This document shows positions 18,204 to 27,235 of a stretch of DNA of 64,000 bases, in pieces (within the stretch, counting starts at the first letter, position 1; each line of letters opens with the position of its first letter). The DNA is from Burkholderia aenigmatica (GTDB lineage: Bacteria > Pseudomonadota > Gammaproteobacteria > Burkholderiales > Burkholderiaceae). Below the pieces are notes generated by a model that did no database searches, was not told the origin of the DNA, and saw only the letters and a program-made list of their open reading frames with translations. The position numbers were made by a program, and so were the translations under genes. The stretch spans positions 1 to 64,000 of the forward strand of contig NZ_CABVQC010000015.1 of NCBI RefSeq assembly GCF_902499175.1, read 5' to 3'.

Positions 18204-18668
18204 CTATCGGGAGGACGTGGAGCGATGCAGCGAGTGGGCGATTGCCGCGAAGTCGGCCTGAATGACCGCGAACAGGAAGGCGGTGGACATGCCGAACAGC
18301 AGCACGCCGTCGGATGACTCGATCGCGCCGAGCATTCGCCAGTTCGGGGTCAGCGAAAGGCCGGACGCGCCGCGTGTGGCCATCGTGTCGAGCGAGAAGA
18401 ACAGTGCGTCGCTGAACGAGCCGAGCGCCTTCAGTTGAACCAGCACGACGGCCCATAGAGCCGCTTCCAGCGTATGCAGCGTGCCGAGCGTGATGCAGAT
18501 GAAGGTGACGATGCCGACCAGCTTGCGCAGTTGCACGTGAATGGTGTTGTGCTGCATGTCGAGTGCGCGGCGTATTCGACGCGCGCCGACGGCCAGGAAG
18601 ACCATCGCCGCCGCGTGAATCAGGATGTTGATCATGCTGAGAAGCACACCGATCGTCCAGCTTTCCAT
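18204..18668 (-). CDS. Two-TM ion channel family protein (potassium-channel-like)
   Basis: A 154-aa membrane protein with an N-terminal hydrophobic helix (residues about 5-28), a second helix (about 50-75), a pore-like loop SLDTMATRGASGLSLTPNWR and a final helix (about 118-140). The loop sits where the TVGYG filter of K+ channels would be but is altered to TMATRGASG, so ion selectivity is doubtful. Such proteins occur widely in Burkholderia, annotated as two-pore or ion-channel family. It lies between the PucR gene and the CoA cluster; a link to them is not evident. Confidence 0.75.
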   Translation of the reverse strand: MESWTIGVLLSMINILIHAAAMVFLAVGARRIRRALDMQHNTIHVQLRKLVGIVTFICITLGTLHTLEAALWAVVLVQLKALGSFSDALFFSLDTMATRGASGLSLTPNWRMLGAIESSDGVLLFGMSTAFLFAVIQADFAAIAHSLHRSTSSR

Positions 18669-18759
18669 GATGAATGGGTTTGGTCAGGAATGGGAAGGAA
18701 CACGGAACCGCTTCAAGCCTCGGGCAAGGCGTGTACGGCAGCCTGCTCGTCGGTTGCCG

Positions 18760-20001
18760 TCATGTGCGCGCGTTGCGCAGCTTGAGCGCGATGTCGAGCT
18801 TCGAGATCCAGCCGGCATCGTCCAGACGCGCGCCGAGCATGTTCTCGATGCGCTCCAGGCGGTAGTTGAGCGTGTTGGGGTGGATGCCCAGGACGCTCGC
18901 GGTCGCCTTGAGCCGCTGGCACTGCGCGAAGTAGGTCTGGAGCGTCTCGAGCAATTCCGGTTCGCGGGCCAGTCGTTCGATCAGGGACGTCAGGTAGGTC
19001 AGCGCACGTTGCGTGCCGCGGAGGCTTTCCTCGACGGCAATTTCGGCATACAGGCGGACGCGTGCGTCGTCGAGATGGTGGCGGCCGAACCCGAGCGCCC
19101 GGCTTGCCTCGTTGGCGGACTGAGCCCAGCCCGATGCGCCTTCTCCCGGCAGGCCGACGCCGATCGCGGTGACTTCGGGCAGCGTATCCGCGATGGACGC
19201 GATCTGCTTCACCATCTGCGCGTCGCTCGTTCCTGCGGCGTCGCCAGGCCGGACGGGTATCCACATGAGCAAATACCCGCGAAACCAGATGGCGAAAATA
19301 TCGTCGGCGGACAGTTTGAGGTGCCGGGCTGCCGCCGCGACGATGTGGTCGATCTCGCTTTTGAAGGTGATCGAATTGCTGTCGATCGACGCGATGTCGA
19401 CGGCCAGGGCCACGCGCGGCACCGACACGTCGAGACGCAGCGCTGCCGCCGTCTTGTTGAATTCGTCGGTGTCGTCGGGGAAGTTGAAGATGATGCCGTG
19501 CAGCTGGTAGCGAAGTGAATCCCGCCAGCGCGCCTGCTTGTACTGCTCCTCCAGATAGGTCTGCGCCACTTCCTGCGACATGATGTCGAAGAATTCCATC
19601 AGATAGGGAGAAACGCGGAACAGGAGCTCGTCGCGCAGACCGCCGCTCTCATCGGCGAGCCCGATATAGAAGCACCACAATTCACGCGACCCGAGTCGGA
19701 ACGCGCGGAGCAGCGATTCCAGCGGAACGCCCTGATAGACGCGCCGGCGCCCGTATTCGCGGAAACCTTCGAGGGCGTCCTCCGACGGCATTCGGCCCGA
19801 TACGAGGCTTTCGAGCCAGAGCGTCGACGACAGGGTGATCGAATGACGAATATCGAGCCGCGTGGTCGAATCGAGATCCGCGTAGGGCTTGACGATCATC
19901 AGGGCCTTGTACACGCGATCGACGAAGACGGCGTTGTTCTCGGCGACGCTGGCAGTCCACTGGCGCAGGGCCGGCGAGATCTCGGGGATGGCGGTGGTCA
20001 T
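18760..20001 (-). CDS. PucR-family transcriptional regulator
   Basis: A 413-aa regulator of the PucR/CdaR type. The C-terminal helix-turn-helix segment (ATASVLGIHPNTLNYRLERIENMLGARLDD) matches the HTH_30 domain, preceded by the GGDEF-like middle region and an N-terminal helical RsbR-like part. The ATG at 20001 is preferred because AGGAG lies just upstream; an in-frame extension to 20178 is of poor quality. It is transcribed toward the ion channel and CoA genes and may control them. A second protein of the same architecture is encoded at 36052-37359. Confidence 0.88.
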   Translation of the reverse strand: MTTAIPEISPALRQWTASVAENNAVFVDRVYKALMIVKPYADLDSTTRLDIRHSITLSSTLWLESLVSGRMPSEDALEGFREYGRRRVYQGVPLESLLRAFRLGSRELWCFYIGLADESGGLRDELLFRVSPYLMEFFDIMSQEVAQTYLEEQYKQARWRDSLRYQLHGIIFNFPDDTDEFNKTAAALRLDVSVPRVALAVDIASIDSNSITFKSEIDHIVAAAARHLKLSADDIFAIWFRGYLLMWIPVRPGDAAGTSDAQMVKQIASIADTLPEVTAIGVGLPGEGASGWAQSANEASRALGFGRHHLDDARVRLYAEIAVEESLRGTQRALTYLTSLIERLAREPELLETLQTYFAQCQRLKATASVLGIHPNTLNYRLERIENMLGARLDDAGWISKLDIALKLRNART

Positions 20002-20257
20002 ACGAATTCGCTCCTGACGAATGCCTTGCTTGATCGGACGATGCGCCGGGAAGTCTGAATGGTACGTCCGGGAGCGGTCGTGCTGCTGAACTGATTGAGC
20101 AAAACTTGGCGGTACAAAGGATTGCCGCTTGCGTCGCCGCAGGTCGCGCCAATGGCCCCTTGCGGGGCCCTGCGGCAACGCCGCGCAACGGCCGGTTCAC
20201 GCTACTGTCGTAGCCGTGCCGGCACCGTTGCGCGACGCGCGCGGAAGATCATTCCAT

Positions 20258-20730
20258 TCAGCGCTCGTCCAGCCAGCCCTTGACGTAGCTGGCCACGTCT
20301 CTCCAGTTCTGATCCACGATCAGCACATGACATTGCCCGTCGAACCGATGGAAATCCGCGACCGACGATGCGTCGCTGTATTTCTGGATGTTCTTGAGGT
20401 TGAGCACGGCAGCGCTGATGGGATCGTCTTCGCTGCCAGTCATCAGCAGCGGCCCGTGCGGCTTCGTGAAATCAGGCCGGTCTTCCTGCCGATCTGCGAA
20501 AACACCTTGGCGCGCGTGTACTGCGTGATGTCGCCGGTCCCGGTAAAGATCCCGAACGCACCCGAGCCCTTCGCGTGCATGCGGCGTTCCGGGATGACTT
20601 CGCGATGGAGGTGCGCCAGTTTCTCCATGCGCCACAGATCCTGCAGCGGCTTGGCGCCGCGAGGGCCGGCGGTCCGCACGTCCTGGTTGTCGGCAACGGG
20701 TGCGCCGGCGGCGGTGGTGAGTTTATTCAT
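20258..20730 (-). pseudogene. Chimaeric remnant: catalase N terminus joined to an alpha/beta-hydrolase C terminus
   Basis: Reading leftward from the ATG at 20730, about 85 codons match the N terminus of a clade-3 catalase ([40 protein letters not shown]), with the distal catalytic His position altered. Near 20470 the catalase ends and, in another frame, the text becomes the C-terminal end of an alpha/beta hydrolase ([19 protein letters not shown] to HVLIVDQNWRDVASYVKGWLDE) up to 20258. Neither half can be functional. The joint suggests an ectopic recombination or deletion. Confidence 0.75.
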
Positions 20731-20887
20731 CGATGAACTCCTTCCGGGTGGATGAAGCCGAACGGCGTAAACGCTGTTCAACGGCCGGGTGTCGAGCGTC
20801 GCCGCTCCGGCGGAGCAACGTCGATTCGCTCTTTCATGCCGCGGCGGGATAACCTGATCGTCAGGAATGCGATACGTTGCGTTTGTT

Positions 20888-23674
20888 TCAGGAATGAGTT
20901 TCCCTGGCCTTGCCGCGTTCGGCCGGTGTCACGCCGAGTGCGCTCTGGACGGCCTCGAAGCGCGAGCCGACCTTGAGCTTCTCGAAGATGTTCTTCAGAT
21001 GCCACTTGATGGTCTCGGGGGCGACGCGCAGTGCCCGTCCGATTTCCTTGTTCGACATGCCGCGGGCAATGTGACTGAGGATCTCGATCTCACGCGTGCT
21101 GAGCAGGTTCCGGGCGTCGCGCGCGGCGCCGTCGTCGGCCGGGGTGCGACGCGGGTCGAACGCGGCGAGCAGCCGATCGACGAAGGCCGGTTGAATGCCG
21201 CCGCGCTCGGCCGTTTCGCGGTTCAATGTCGTCAGCAGGCGCAGCACCGGTTCGCCTTCATCGACGAAGCTGCCGATCATGCCGTTCGGCTGCGCATAGC
21301 GCAGCGCGTCCGTCAGCGCGACCGACGCCGATTCATGCGCGTGTTCCTGCTGGAGCGCCACGGCGTACAACAGCGACATCCGCGCTTCCAGGTAAGTCAT
21401 CCCGGCACGGGACAGCGTGGTCCTCAACTCGCGCAGCCGTTCGGCTGCGCAATCCGGCCGGCCTGTCGCGAGGTCGAGCCGTGCCTTGACCTCGCACCAG
21501 CTTGCCCACGTCTCGATGAAACTGCCCATCGGCGCCGGGATCTGCTCGGGCATCAGCGCGTCCAGTGCGTCGGCGGCTTCCCGGGCGCGATCGACCCAGC
21601 CCTGCTGCAGACACAGCCGGACGATCTCCGCGTCGCACGACGCGCGCATGCGCAGCCAGTGTCGGGAGGCAGCGATTTCGCTTGCCTGTTGCAGGCACAG
21701 CAGCGCGGATGCGATGTCGTCGTTGCGCGCATGGAGCCGCGCCGCGGTGCGGCAGTAGCTCGACAGGGAGCCGAGCGGGCAGGCTTCCGCCGTGATGGCC
21801 GAGCGGTCGTTGATCAGTTGCCGTGCGCGGGACAAATCGTTCTGCTCGTAGCAGAGTGCCGCCAGGTAGCCCGCGGGAACCGCCGCCGCCGCCGAATGGC
21901 GGAACACGTTTGCCTCGGCATGCGCGATCGCCGATTCCAGCAGCGTGATCGCTTCCGGCAGGCGGCCGTTCACCAGCAGGTTCAGCCCGAACATGCACTC
22001 GCGGTAGACGTTGGCGTAGATGAAGTCGTGATCGTCGGCCGGGACGGCGGCCGCGCCTTGCCTGAGTCGCTCGACTTCGTCGAAGCGGCTGTCGTAGATC
22101 AGGCCGAAGATGTGCGCCGTTTCCCCGAGCCGCCTGACCCATGCAGAGGCAGGCAACGACGAGAGGACGACTTGGCGCCCCAGCTCGAGCGACCGGTAGC
22201 TGTCGTCGTCGAAGCCGGAAATGGCCGCATCCACGGCAATCATCTCGATCGGCAGCGCCGTGTCGGGTTCGCCTTCCGTCCGTGTGCGATCGTCATGATG
22301 GCGCGCAAAGTCGGATTGCGCGTGCCGCAGCACCTCGCCGGCCTCCGGCATGCGCATCAGGAACGCGAGCGCCCATGCATTCGCCAGTCGCAAGCGCAGC
22401 CGCGACTTCACCAGTTGACGCGGCAGCTTGCCGATCAGGCTCAGCAACGTGTTGACGTCGCTGCGATCCATCAAGGCCGTCGCACAGTTCTCGACCCAGA
22501 TCGCGGCTTGCAGCGTGTCACCGGCGGCGAGCGCGTGACGCACGGCGTCCGGCCATCGCCGCGCGTTCGCGAACCACTGGCTGGCGCACTGGTGAAGTCG
22601 CGGCAATTCGTCGGCCAGTTGCCGCGCGGCGCGCCGCCGCAGCGCGTCGGAAAGCAGCGCGTGATAGCGGAACCATTGGCGCTCGTCGTCGAGCGCGCGG
22701 ATGAACAGGTTGTGACGCTCGAGCCAGTCGAGTTTTTCCCAACTGCGGGCGCCGGCGCCCATGACGGCGTCGCAGAGGCCGGGGCTCAGGTGATCGACGA
22801 TCGATGTCCGCAGCAGAAACTGATACACGGGACGCGGCAGGTGCGACAGGACGGCGTCGTCGAGATACGCGTCGATGCCGAATCGAGTGCCGGCGAGATC
22901 GCGCGCGACCTTGGTGGTATCCGCTTCTTCCTTCAGCGACAACGACGCGAGCTGCAAGCCCGTGATCCATCCTTCGGTCGCGTCGGTCAGCATCTCGACC
23001 GCGTCGCGGTCGAGCGGCGCGGTGCCGGTACGCGCGAAGAACGCCTGCGCATCGTCCGCGGAGAAGCGCAGGTCCGATTCGTCGATCCGCAACAGCTGGC
23101 CGTGGGTCCGGAGCTGGGCAAGCGCCAGCCTCGGCTCACCGCGCGCGCCGAGCAGCACGTGGAAATTGGCCGGCGCGTAGCGCAACAGGCGCGACACCAC
23201 CGCACATACCGGGGAAGACGTGAGCCGGTCGAAGTCGTCGAGGATCAGAAAGACCTGCTTGCCGCACGCGGCGATCTCGTTGAGCAGCACGGAGATCACG
23301 GTCTTGCCGGGCGTCATCGGATCGTTGCGCAGCAGCTTTTCGGCCTGCTGACCGATGCCGCCCGTGCCGTGATTCAACGCAGCCACGAGGTAGGCGCCGA
23401 GCCGGTCGGGATTGTCGTCGTCCTGGTCGAGGCTCAGCCACGCGACGAGCTGATGGCGGGTGCGGAGTACTTCGCACCATTCGGACAACGTCGTGGTCTT
23501 GCCGAACCCTGCCGGCGCGATCACGAGGGTGACCGCGTGCTCGGCCGCCGCGGCCAGTTTCTTCGACAGCGTCCGCCGCGCGACACGGAACCGGGGCGGG
23601 CGCGGCGGCGCCATTTTTGTCTGTATCAGCGAGAGATTCCAGAGAGGCTCATCGGATTCGGACGGCAAGTTCAT
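20888..23674 (-). CDS. MalT-like ATP-dependent LuxR-family regulator
   Basis: A large regulator of 928 aa from the chosen ATG. The P-loop [11 protein letters not shown] is at about residues 53-63 and a Walker-B-like [11 protein letters not shown] follows; a long helical, TPR-like middle part then leads to a C-terminal LuxR-type HTH ([40 protein letters not shown]) ending near the stop. This is the STAND architecture of MalT and AlkS, where effector and ATP binding drive oligomerisation. A GTG eight codons upstream (23698) is an alternative start; neither has a clear ribosome site. The ligand is unknown; it is divergent from the porin gene. Confidence 0.9.
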   Translation of the reverse strand: MNLPSESDEPLWNLSLIQTKMAPPRPPRFRVARRTLSKKLAAAAEHAVTLVIAPAGFGKTTTLSEWCEVLRTRHQLVAWLSLDQDDDNPDRLGAYLVAALNHGTGGIGQQAEKLLRNDPMTPGKTVISVLLNEIAACGKQVFLILDDFDRLTSSPVCAVVSRLLRYAPANFHVLLGARGEPRLALAQLRTHGQLLRIDESDLRFSADDAQAFFARTGTAPLDRDAVEMLTDATEGWITGLQLASLSLKEEADTTKVARDLAGTRFGIDAYLDDAVLSHLPRPVYQFLLRTSIVDHLSPGLCDAVMGAGARSWEKLDWLERHNLFIRALDDERQWFRYHALLSDALRRRAARQLADELPRLHQCASQWFANARRWPDAVRHALAAGDTLQAAIWVENCATALMDRSDVNTLLSLIGKLPRQLVKSRLRLRLANAWALAFLMRMPEAGEVLRHAQSDFARHHDDRTRTEGEPDTALPIEMIAVDAAISGFDDDSYRSLELGRQVVLSSLPASAWVRRLGETAHIFGLIYDSRFDEVERLRQGAAAVPADDHDFIYANVYRECMFGLNLLVNGRLPEAITLLESAIAHAEANVFRHSAAAAVPAGYLAALCYEQNDLSRARQLINDRSAITAEACPLGSLSSYCRTAARLHARNDDIASALLCLQQASEIAASRHWLRMRASCDAEIVRLCLQQGWVDRAREAADALDALMPEQIPAPMGSFIETWASWCEVKARLDLATGRPDCAAERLRELRTTLSRAGMTYLEARMSLLYAVALQQEHAHESASVALTDALRYAQPNGMIGSFVDEGEPVLRLLTTLNRETAERGGIQPAFVDRLLAAFDPRRTPADDGAARDARNLLSTREIEILSHIARGMSNKEIGRALRVAPETIKWHLKNIFEKLKVGSRFEAVQSALGVTPAERGKARETHS

Positions 23675-24460
23675 GGGGGATAGTCCGGAATGCACCACAT
23701 CATGTTAATGATAGTCGCCACCACTGCGATGAGGGTTTTCCCACGGTAGGGGGGGAGTCGCATCGCGCCCCCCCGTCGCCAGACTCCCGCCTCCCCTTTG
23801 GAGGGGGGCACATCCCCTCGGCCTGCTTTTAGTCTTGCATTCAGTCCACGTCGATCCGGCGCTGCGATACGGTCATCATTGTTTCGCATGACGTCGTGAC
23901 AAACGTGCTTCGTCGAATCGAGCCCTACCGGAAGTATGTCAAGGAGTCCTTTGTGCCCACCGCATCGCCGATCGGTCAGACGTCATCGACCTGTACCTGC
24001 TTGCTGCCGATCACCTCTGCGGGCCCGACGCGGTTCGCCTCCTGACATACGTGCGCCGTCGTGCGCGTCGCCGTCCGTCGCGCGATTGCGCCCGCCTTTC
24101 CCTCCATCAGCCGCGTGCGGCATCGGGCCGGATCGGCCTGCCGTGGCCGCTGCCGCAACGTTGGCCCGCACGGGTCGGCGTGGGCGGTGACGGCTCGATC
24201 GCCTCGGTAGCGAATGCGGAATGGTCCGCGGCGATTGCCTGCCGTTCGACATGCAATGCCGTCGATGACGGCCAGGTGCGTCGTCGATCGCATCGACGCA
24301 TGTTTGGTTTCTGCCGGACGTGACGCGTCCGGATCGGGAAGACTCCGCGCGGCGCAAGAAGCGGCCGTGACGGACCTGTTGTGATGTGTAGCGAAAGCGC
24401 CGATCGGCATCCAGCCGTGACGCGACATTGAAAATAACGATCTTGGGTTGGAGGATAGAC
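23675..24460. other. Long intergenic region between the LuxR regulator and the porin
   Basis: Almost 790 bases with no convincing gene. Between 23745 and 23825 it holds G/C runs that can pair, including CCTCCCCTTTGGAGGGG, which may be a regulator site or RNA structure. The part around 24100-24330 has high GC but no frame of coding quality. It must contain the porin promoter; the final 20 bases carry the porin ribosome site GGAGG. Confidence 0.45.
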
Positions 24461-25543
24461 ATGAAATCGACATGGCGTCAGGGAACGCTTGGCTTGGCCA
24501 TTGCTGCGTCGCTGGGCGCGACGTCCGGCATGGCGCATGCGCAAAGCAGCGTCACGCTCTACGGCGTGCTCGATGCCGCCGTGCTCTACACGAACAAGTC
24601 GCTGAATCCGGCGACCGGCGCGAACGACGGCCACAAGTTCGCGATGGTCGACGGTGCGGCGTCGGCATCGCGATTCGGCTTGCGGGGCGTGGAGGATCTG
24701 GGCGGCGGGATGAAGGCCACGTTCGTCCTCGAGAGCGGCATCGACATCCCGAGCGGCGGGTTCGGCAATTCGAACGGCAACCTGTTCGGCCGTCAGGCCT
24801 GGATCGGCTTGAGCGGCGGCTTCGGGTCGGTCAAGGCCGGCCTGCAATACTCGCCGTTCGTGCTGTCGCTGATCGGCACCGATCCGCGCGACGTGGCCTA
24901 TTTCGGCAGCGGCGCCGTCATCTATGTCGACAGCGTGCTGGTGACGGGGCTGTTCAACCAGAACGCGGTGTCCTACACGAGCCCGGACATCGCCGGCTTC
25001 CAGGGCAGCGCGATGTTCGGACTGGGCGGGAAGGCGGGCGATTTCCAGGCGGGGCGGCAGTATTCGGCGAGCCTCAAGTACCAGCGAGGCGGGTTCCTCG
25101 TCACGGCGGCGCTCTACAACGGCAACGCGGGCGGCACGGCGGGGACGCCGATTCCCAGCACGGTCCCGTTTACCGGCCGCACCATCGGCGCGGCATACAG
25201 TTTCGGCAGCCTGACCGTCAAGGGTTCTTATGCGCTTTACAAGGTGAGCGGCGGGTTCGACAGCCGCGTGTACGGCGCCGGCGCAAGTTACACCATCACG
25301 CCTGCCGTCGAAGCCGATGCGGGCGCATGGGTGACGAGCGACGGCAACGATACCGGCAACCACTCGGTGCTGACCGCGATCGGGCTGCGGTACTTCCTGT
25401 CGAAAGCGACGACGGTTTACGGGCAGGTCGGTGTGGTTCACAACCACGGCCTGATGAATACCGGGCTCGCGATCAACGGCGCGCTGCACGAGGGGGCCGG
25501 TACGACCGTCGGTACGGTGGTCGGCCTTCGTCATACGTTCTAG
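24461..25543 (+). CDS. Gram-negative porin
   Basis: A 360-aa outer-membrane protein. Residues 1-26 form a signal peptide (MKSTWRQGTLG, hydrophobic stretch, GMAHAQ), and the mature start SSVTLYGVLDAAVLY is the usual opening of Burkholderia general porins, followed by FVLESGIDIPSGGF and WIGLSGGFGSVKAGLQYSPF. The protein ends with VGLRHTF, a terminal Phe as required by the Bam machinery. The ATG at 24461 has GGAGG at the right distance. It is not in an operon with the following efflux genes, which start 345 bp later. Confidence 0.93.
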   Translation: MKSTWRQGTLGLAIAASLGATSGMAHAQSSVTLYGVLDAAVLYTNKSLNPATGANDGHKFAMVDGAASASRFGLRGVEDLGGGMKATFVLESGIDIPSGGFGNSNGNLFGRQAWIGLSGGFGSVKAGLQYSPFVLSLIGTDPRDVAYFGSGAVIYVDSVLVTGLFNQNAVSYTSPDIAGFQGSAMFGLGGKAGDFQAGRQYSASLKYQRGGFLVTAALYNGNAGGTAGTPIPSTVPFTGRTIGAAYSFGSLTVKGSYALYKVSGGFDSRVYGAGASYTITPAVEADAGAWVTSDGNDTGNHSVLTAIGLRYFLSKATTVYGQVGVVHNHGLMNTGLAINGALHEGAGTTVGTVVGLRHTF

Positions 25544-25888
25544 GCCGGCGCGCGCGCCGTCGGGGTGCCGAGGCCGCACCCCGGCGGCATTCTCGCCAGG
25601 CTCGACCGGCGGCACGGCACCGGCCGACGCAGTTCGGCATTGGAGATTTTCACAGTGTCGTTGTGCGATTTCACGATTCTCCGGCCGCGCCCCGCCCCCT
25701 AACATCGGAGATCGAGCCGCGCGGTGCCCGATCCCGGCCCGACCGGTGTTCCGCCAGGCGGCGGAACCCGCGTCCGGCTGTCGCGGCAACCCGCCCGCGC
25801 GTTCTCGCGCCCTGTTCGTTCAATCCATGAATCCATTCGCCGGCATCCCGTCATGCCGTCCGTGCCCGTTGTCGTGAGTACCTTGCAG
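25544..25888. other. Intergenic region upstream of the efflux operon
   Basis: About 345 bases, probably the porin terminator and the efflux-operon promoter. A short run around 25650-25672 (TTTTCACAGTGTCGTTGTGCG) is less GC-rich and may be part of that promoter. No palindrome typical of a MarR site was found by eye. Confidence 0.4.
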
Positions 25889-26158
25889 ATGCGTTCGTCC
25901 ATCGCCCTGACCATCGTTTCGATTGCGGCAAGCCTGTTGCTCGAAGGATGCGCGCCCGCGCCGTCGGTTGCCGTATTCGGCGCGGCTTTTCCGGATTGGC
26001 TGTTCTGCATCGTCGGCGGTGTGCTGGGCACCGTGGTTGTCCACGTCGTGCTGGGCAAGTGCGGCAAGCGCGATCTGCTCGCGCCGGTGGGGATCGGCTA
26101 CCCCGCCCTGGCCGCGGTGTTCGCGATGGCGTTCTGGCTGCTCTTCTTTCCTCACTGA
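25889..26158 (+). CDS. ytcA: YtcA family protein of a MdtNOP-type efflux operon
   Basis: An 89-aa lipoprotein or membrane protein with a lipobox (SLLLEGCAPAPS) and the conserved FPDWLFCIVGGVLGTVVVH segment of YtcA. Two hydrophobic stretches follow. In Enterobacteria ytcA precedes mdtN, and the same order is seen here. An in-frame ATG 12 codons upstream (25853) would lengthen the signal part; I chose the shorter form because it matches the usual length of about 90 residues. Function of YtcA is not known. Confidence 0.75.
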   Translation: MRSSIALTIVSIAASLLLEGCAPAPSVAVFGAAFPDWLFCIVGGVLGTVVVHVVLGKCGKRDLLAPVGIGYPALAAVFAMAFWLLFFPH

Positions 26159-26172
26159 TCACGCGTACCGTT

Positions 26173-27228
26173 ATGTCCGACGCTTCCGGCGCATCGCGCA
26201 AAAAGTCCATCGTTACCTGGCTCATCGTGGTGGCCGCGCTGGTGTTGCTCGGCGTCGTCCTGTGGCGTCTCGAGCATGCGCCGACGACCGACGACGCCTA
26301 TGTCTATGCCGACACGATCAACGTCGTGCCGGAAGTGAACGGCAAGATCGTCGAGATGCCGGTACGCGACAACCAGCCGGTCAAGCGCGGCGACCTGCTG
26401 TTCCGGATCGATCCGCGGCCCTACCAGGACGCGCTGGATCAGGCACGTGCCCGGCGGGTCACGCTCGACCAGCAGATTGCGCTGACGCAGCGCTCGGTCA
26501 ATGCGCAGCAGTACAACGCCGATTCCGTGAAGGCGGCGGTCGAGCGGTCGCGCGCGCAGGCCAGCCAGGCGACGGATACGCTGCATCGCGTCGAGCCGCT
26601 GCTCGCGCACGGCTATACGTCGGCGGAAGATGTCGATCGGGCACGCACCGCGCAACGGGCGGCGCAGGCGGAACTGAACGCGGCGATGCTGCAGGCGCAG
26701 CAGGCGGCCGCGGCGGTGAGCGGCGTGGATGCGCTGGTGGCACAGCGCGCGGAAGTCGACGCGCAGATCGCCCTCGCGGAGCTGAACCTCGAGTTCACCG
26801 AAGTGCGTGCACCGTTCGACGGCCGGGTGGCTGCGTTGCGCACGACGGTCGGCCAGTTCGCGTCCGCGCTCAAGCCGGTCTTCACGCTGATCGATACGCG
26901 TCACTGGTACGTGATCGCCAATTTCCGCGAGACCGACCTGAAAGACGTGCGCGCGGGCATGCCGGCCACCGTCTACCTGATGAGCGACACGGGCAAGCAC
27001 TTCGACGGCACGATCGATTCGATCAGCTACGGGGTATTGCCTGACGACGGCGGCGTGGTGCTGGAGGGTTTGCCGCGCGTGGCGCGCAGCATCAACTGGG
27101 TACACGTCTCGCAGCGTTTCCCGGTGAAGATCGCGGTGCGGAACCCGGACCCGGAGACGTTCCGGATCGGCACCTCGGCGGTGGCCACGCTGCGGCCGGG
27201 TGCCGCCGTGCACGATGCGGCACGGTGA
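26173..27228 (+). CDS. mdtN: HlyD-type membrane fusion protein of an efflux pump
   Basis: A 351-aa periplasmic adaptor: one N-terminal membrane helix (residues about 14-32), a biotinyl-lipoyl-like segment (TTDDAYVYADTINVVPEVNGKI), a long coiled coil (about residues 90-200) and a second lipoyl half with LEFTEVRAPFDGRVAALR. It links the inner-membrane component to the outer-membrane channel. Gene order ytcA-mdtN-mdtO-mdtP matches the puromycin/acriflavine-type pump of E. coli by arrangement. It starts 14 bp after ytcA. Confidence 0.9.
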   Translation: MSDASGASRKKSIVTWLIVVAALVLLGVVLWRLEHAPTTDDAYVYADTINVVPEVNGKIVEMPVRDNQPVKRGDLLFRIDPRPYQDALDQARARRVTLDQQIALTQRSVNAQQYNADSVKAAVERSRAQASQATDTLHRVEPLLAHGYTSAEDVDRARTAQRAAQAELNAAMLQAQQAAAAVSGVDALVAQRAEVDAQIALAELNLEFTEVRAPFDGRVAALRTTVGQFASALKPVFTLIDTRHWYVIANFRETDLKDVRAGMPATVYLMSDTGKHFDGTIDSISYGVLPDDGGVVLEGLPRVARSINWVHVSQRFPVKIAVRNPDPETFRIGTSAVATLRPGAAVHDAAR

Positions 27229-27235
27229 GCGTGAC

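Noticed and set aside
20888..23674. Long plus-strand frame opposite the LuxR regulator
   Set aside because: Arg/Gln-rich antisense shadow; the minus-strand protein has clear domains.
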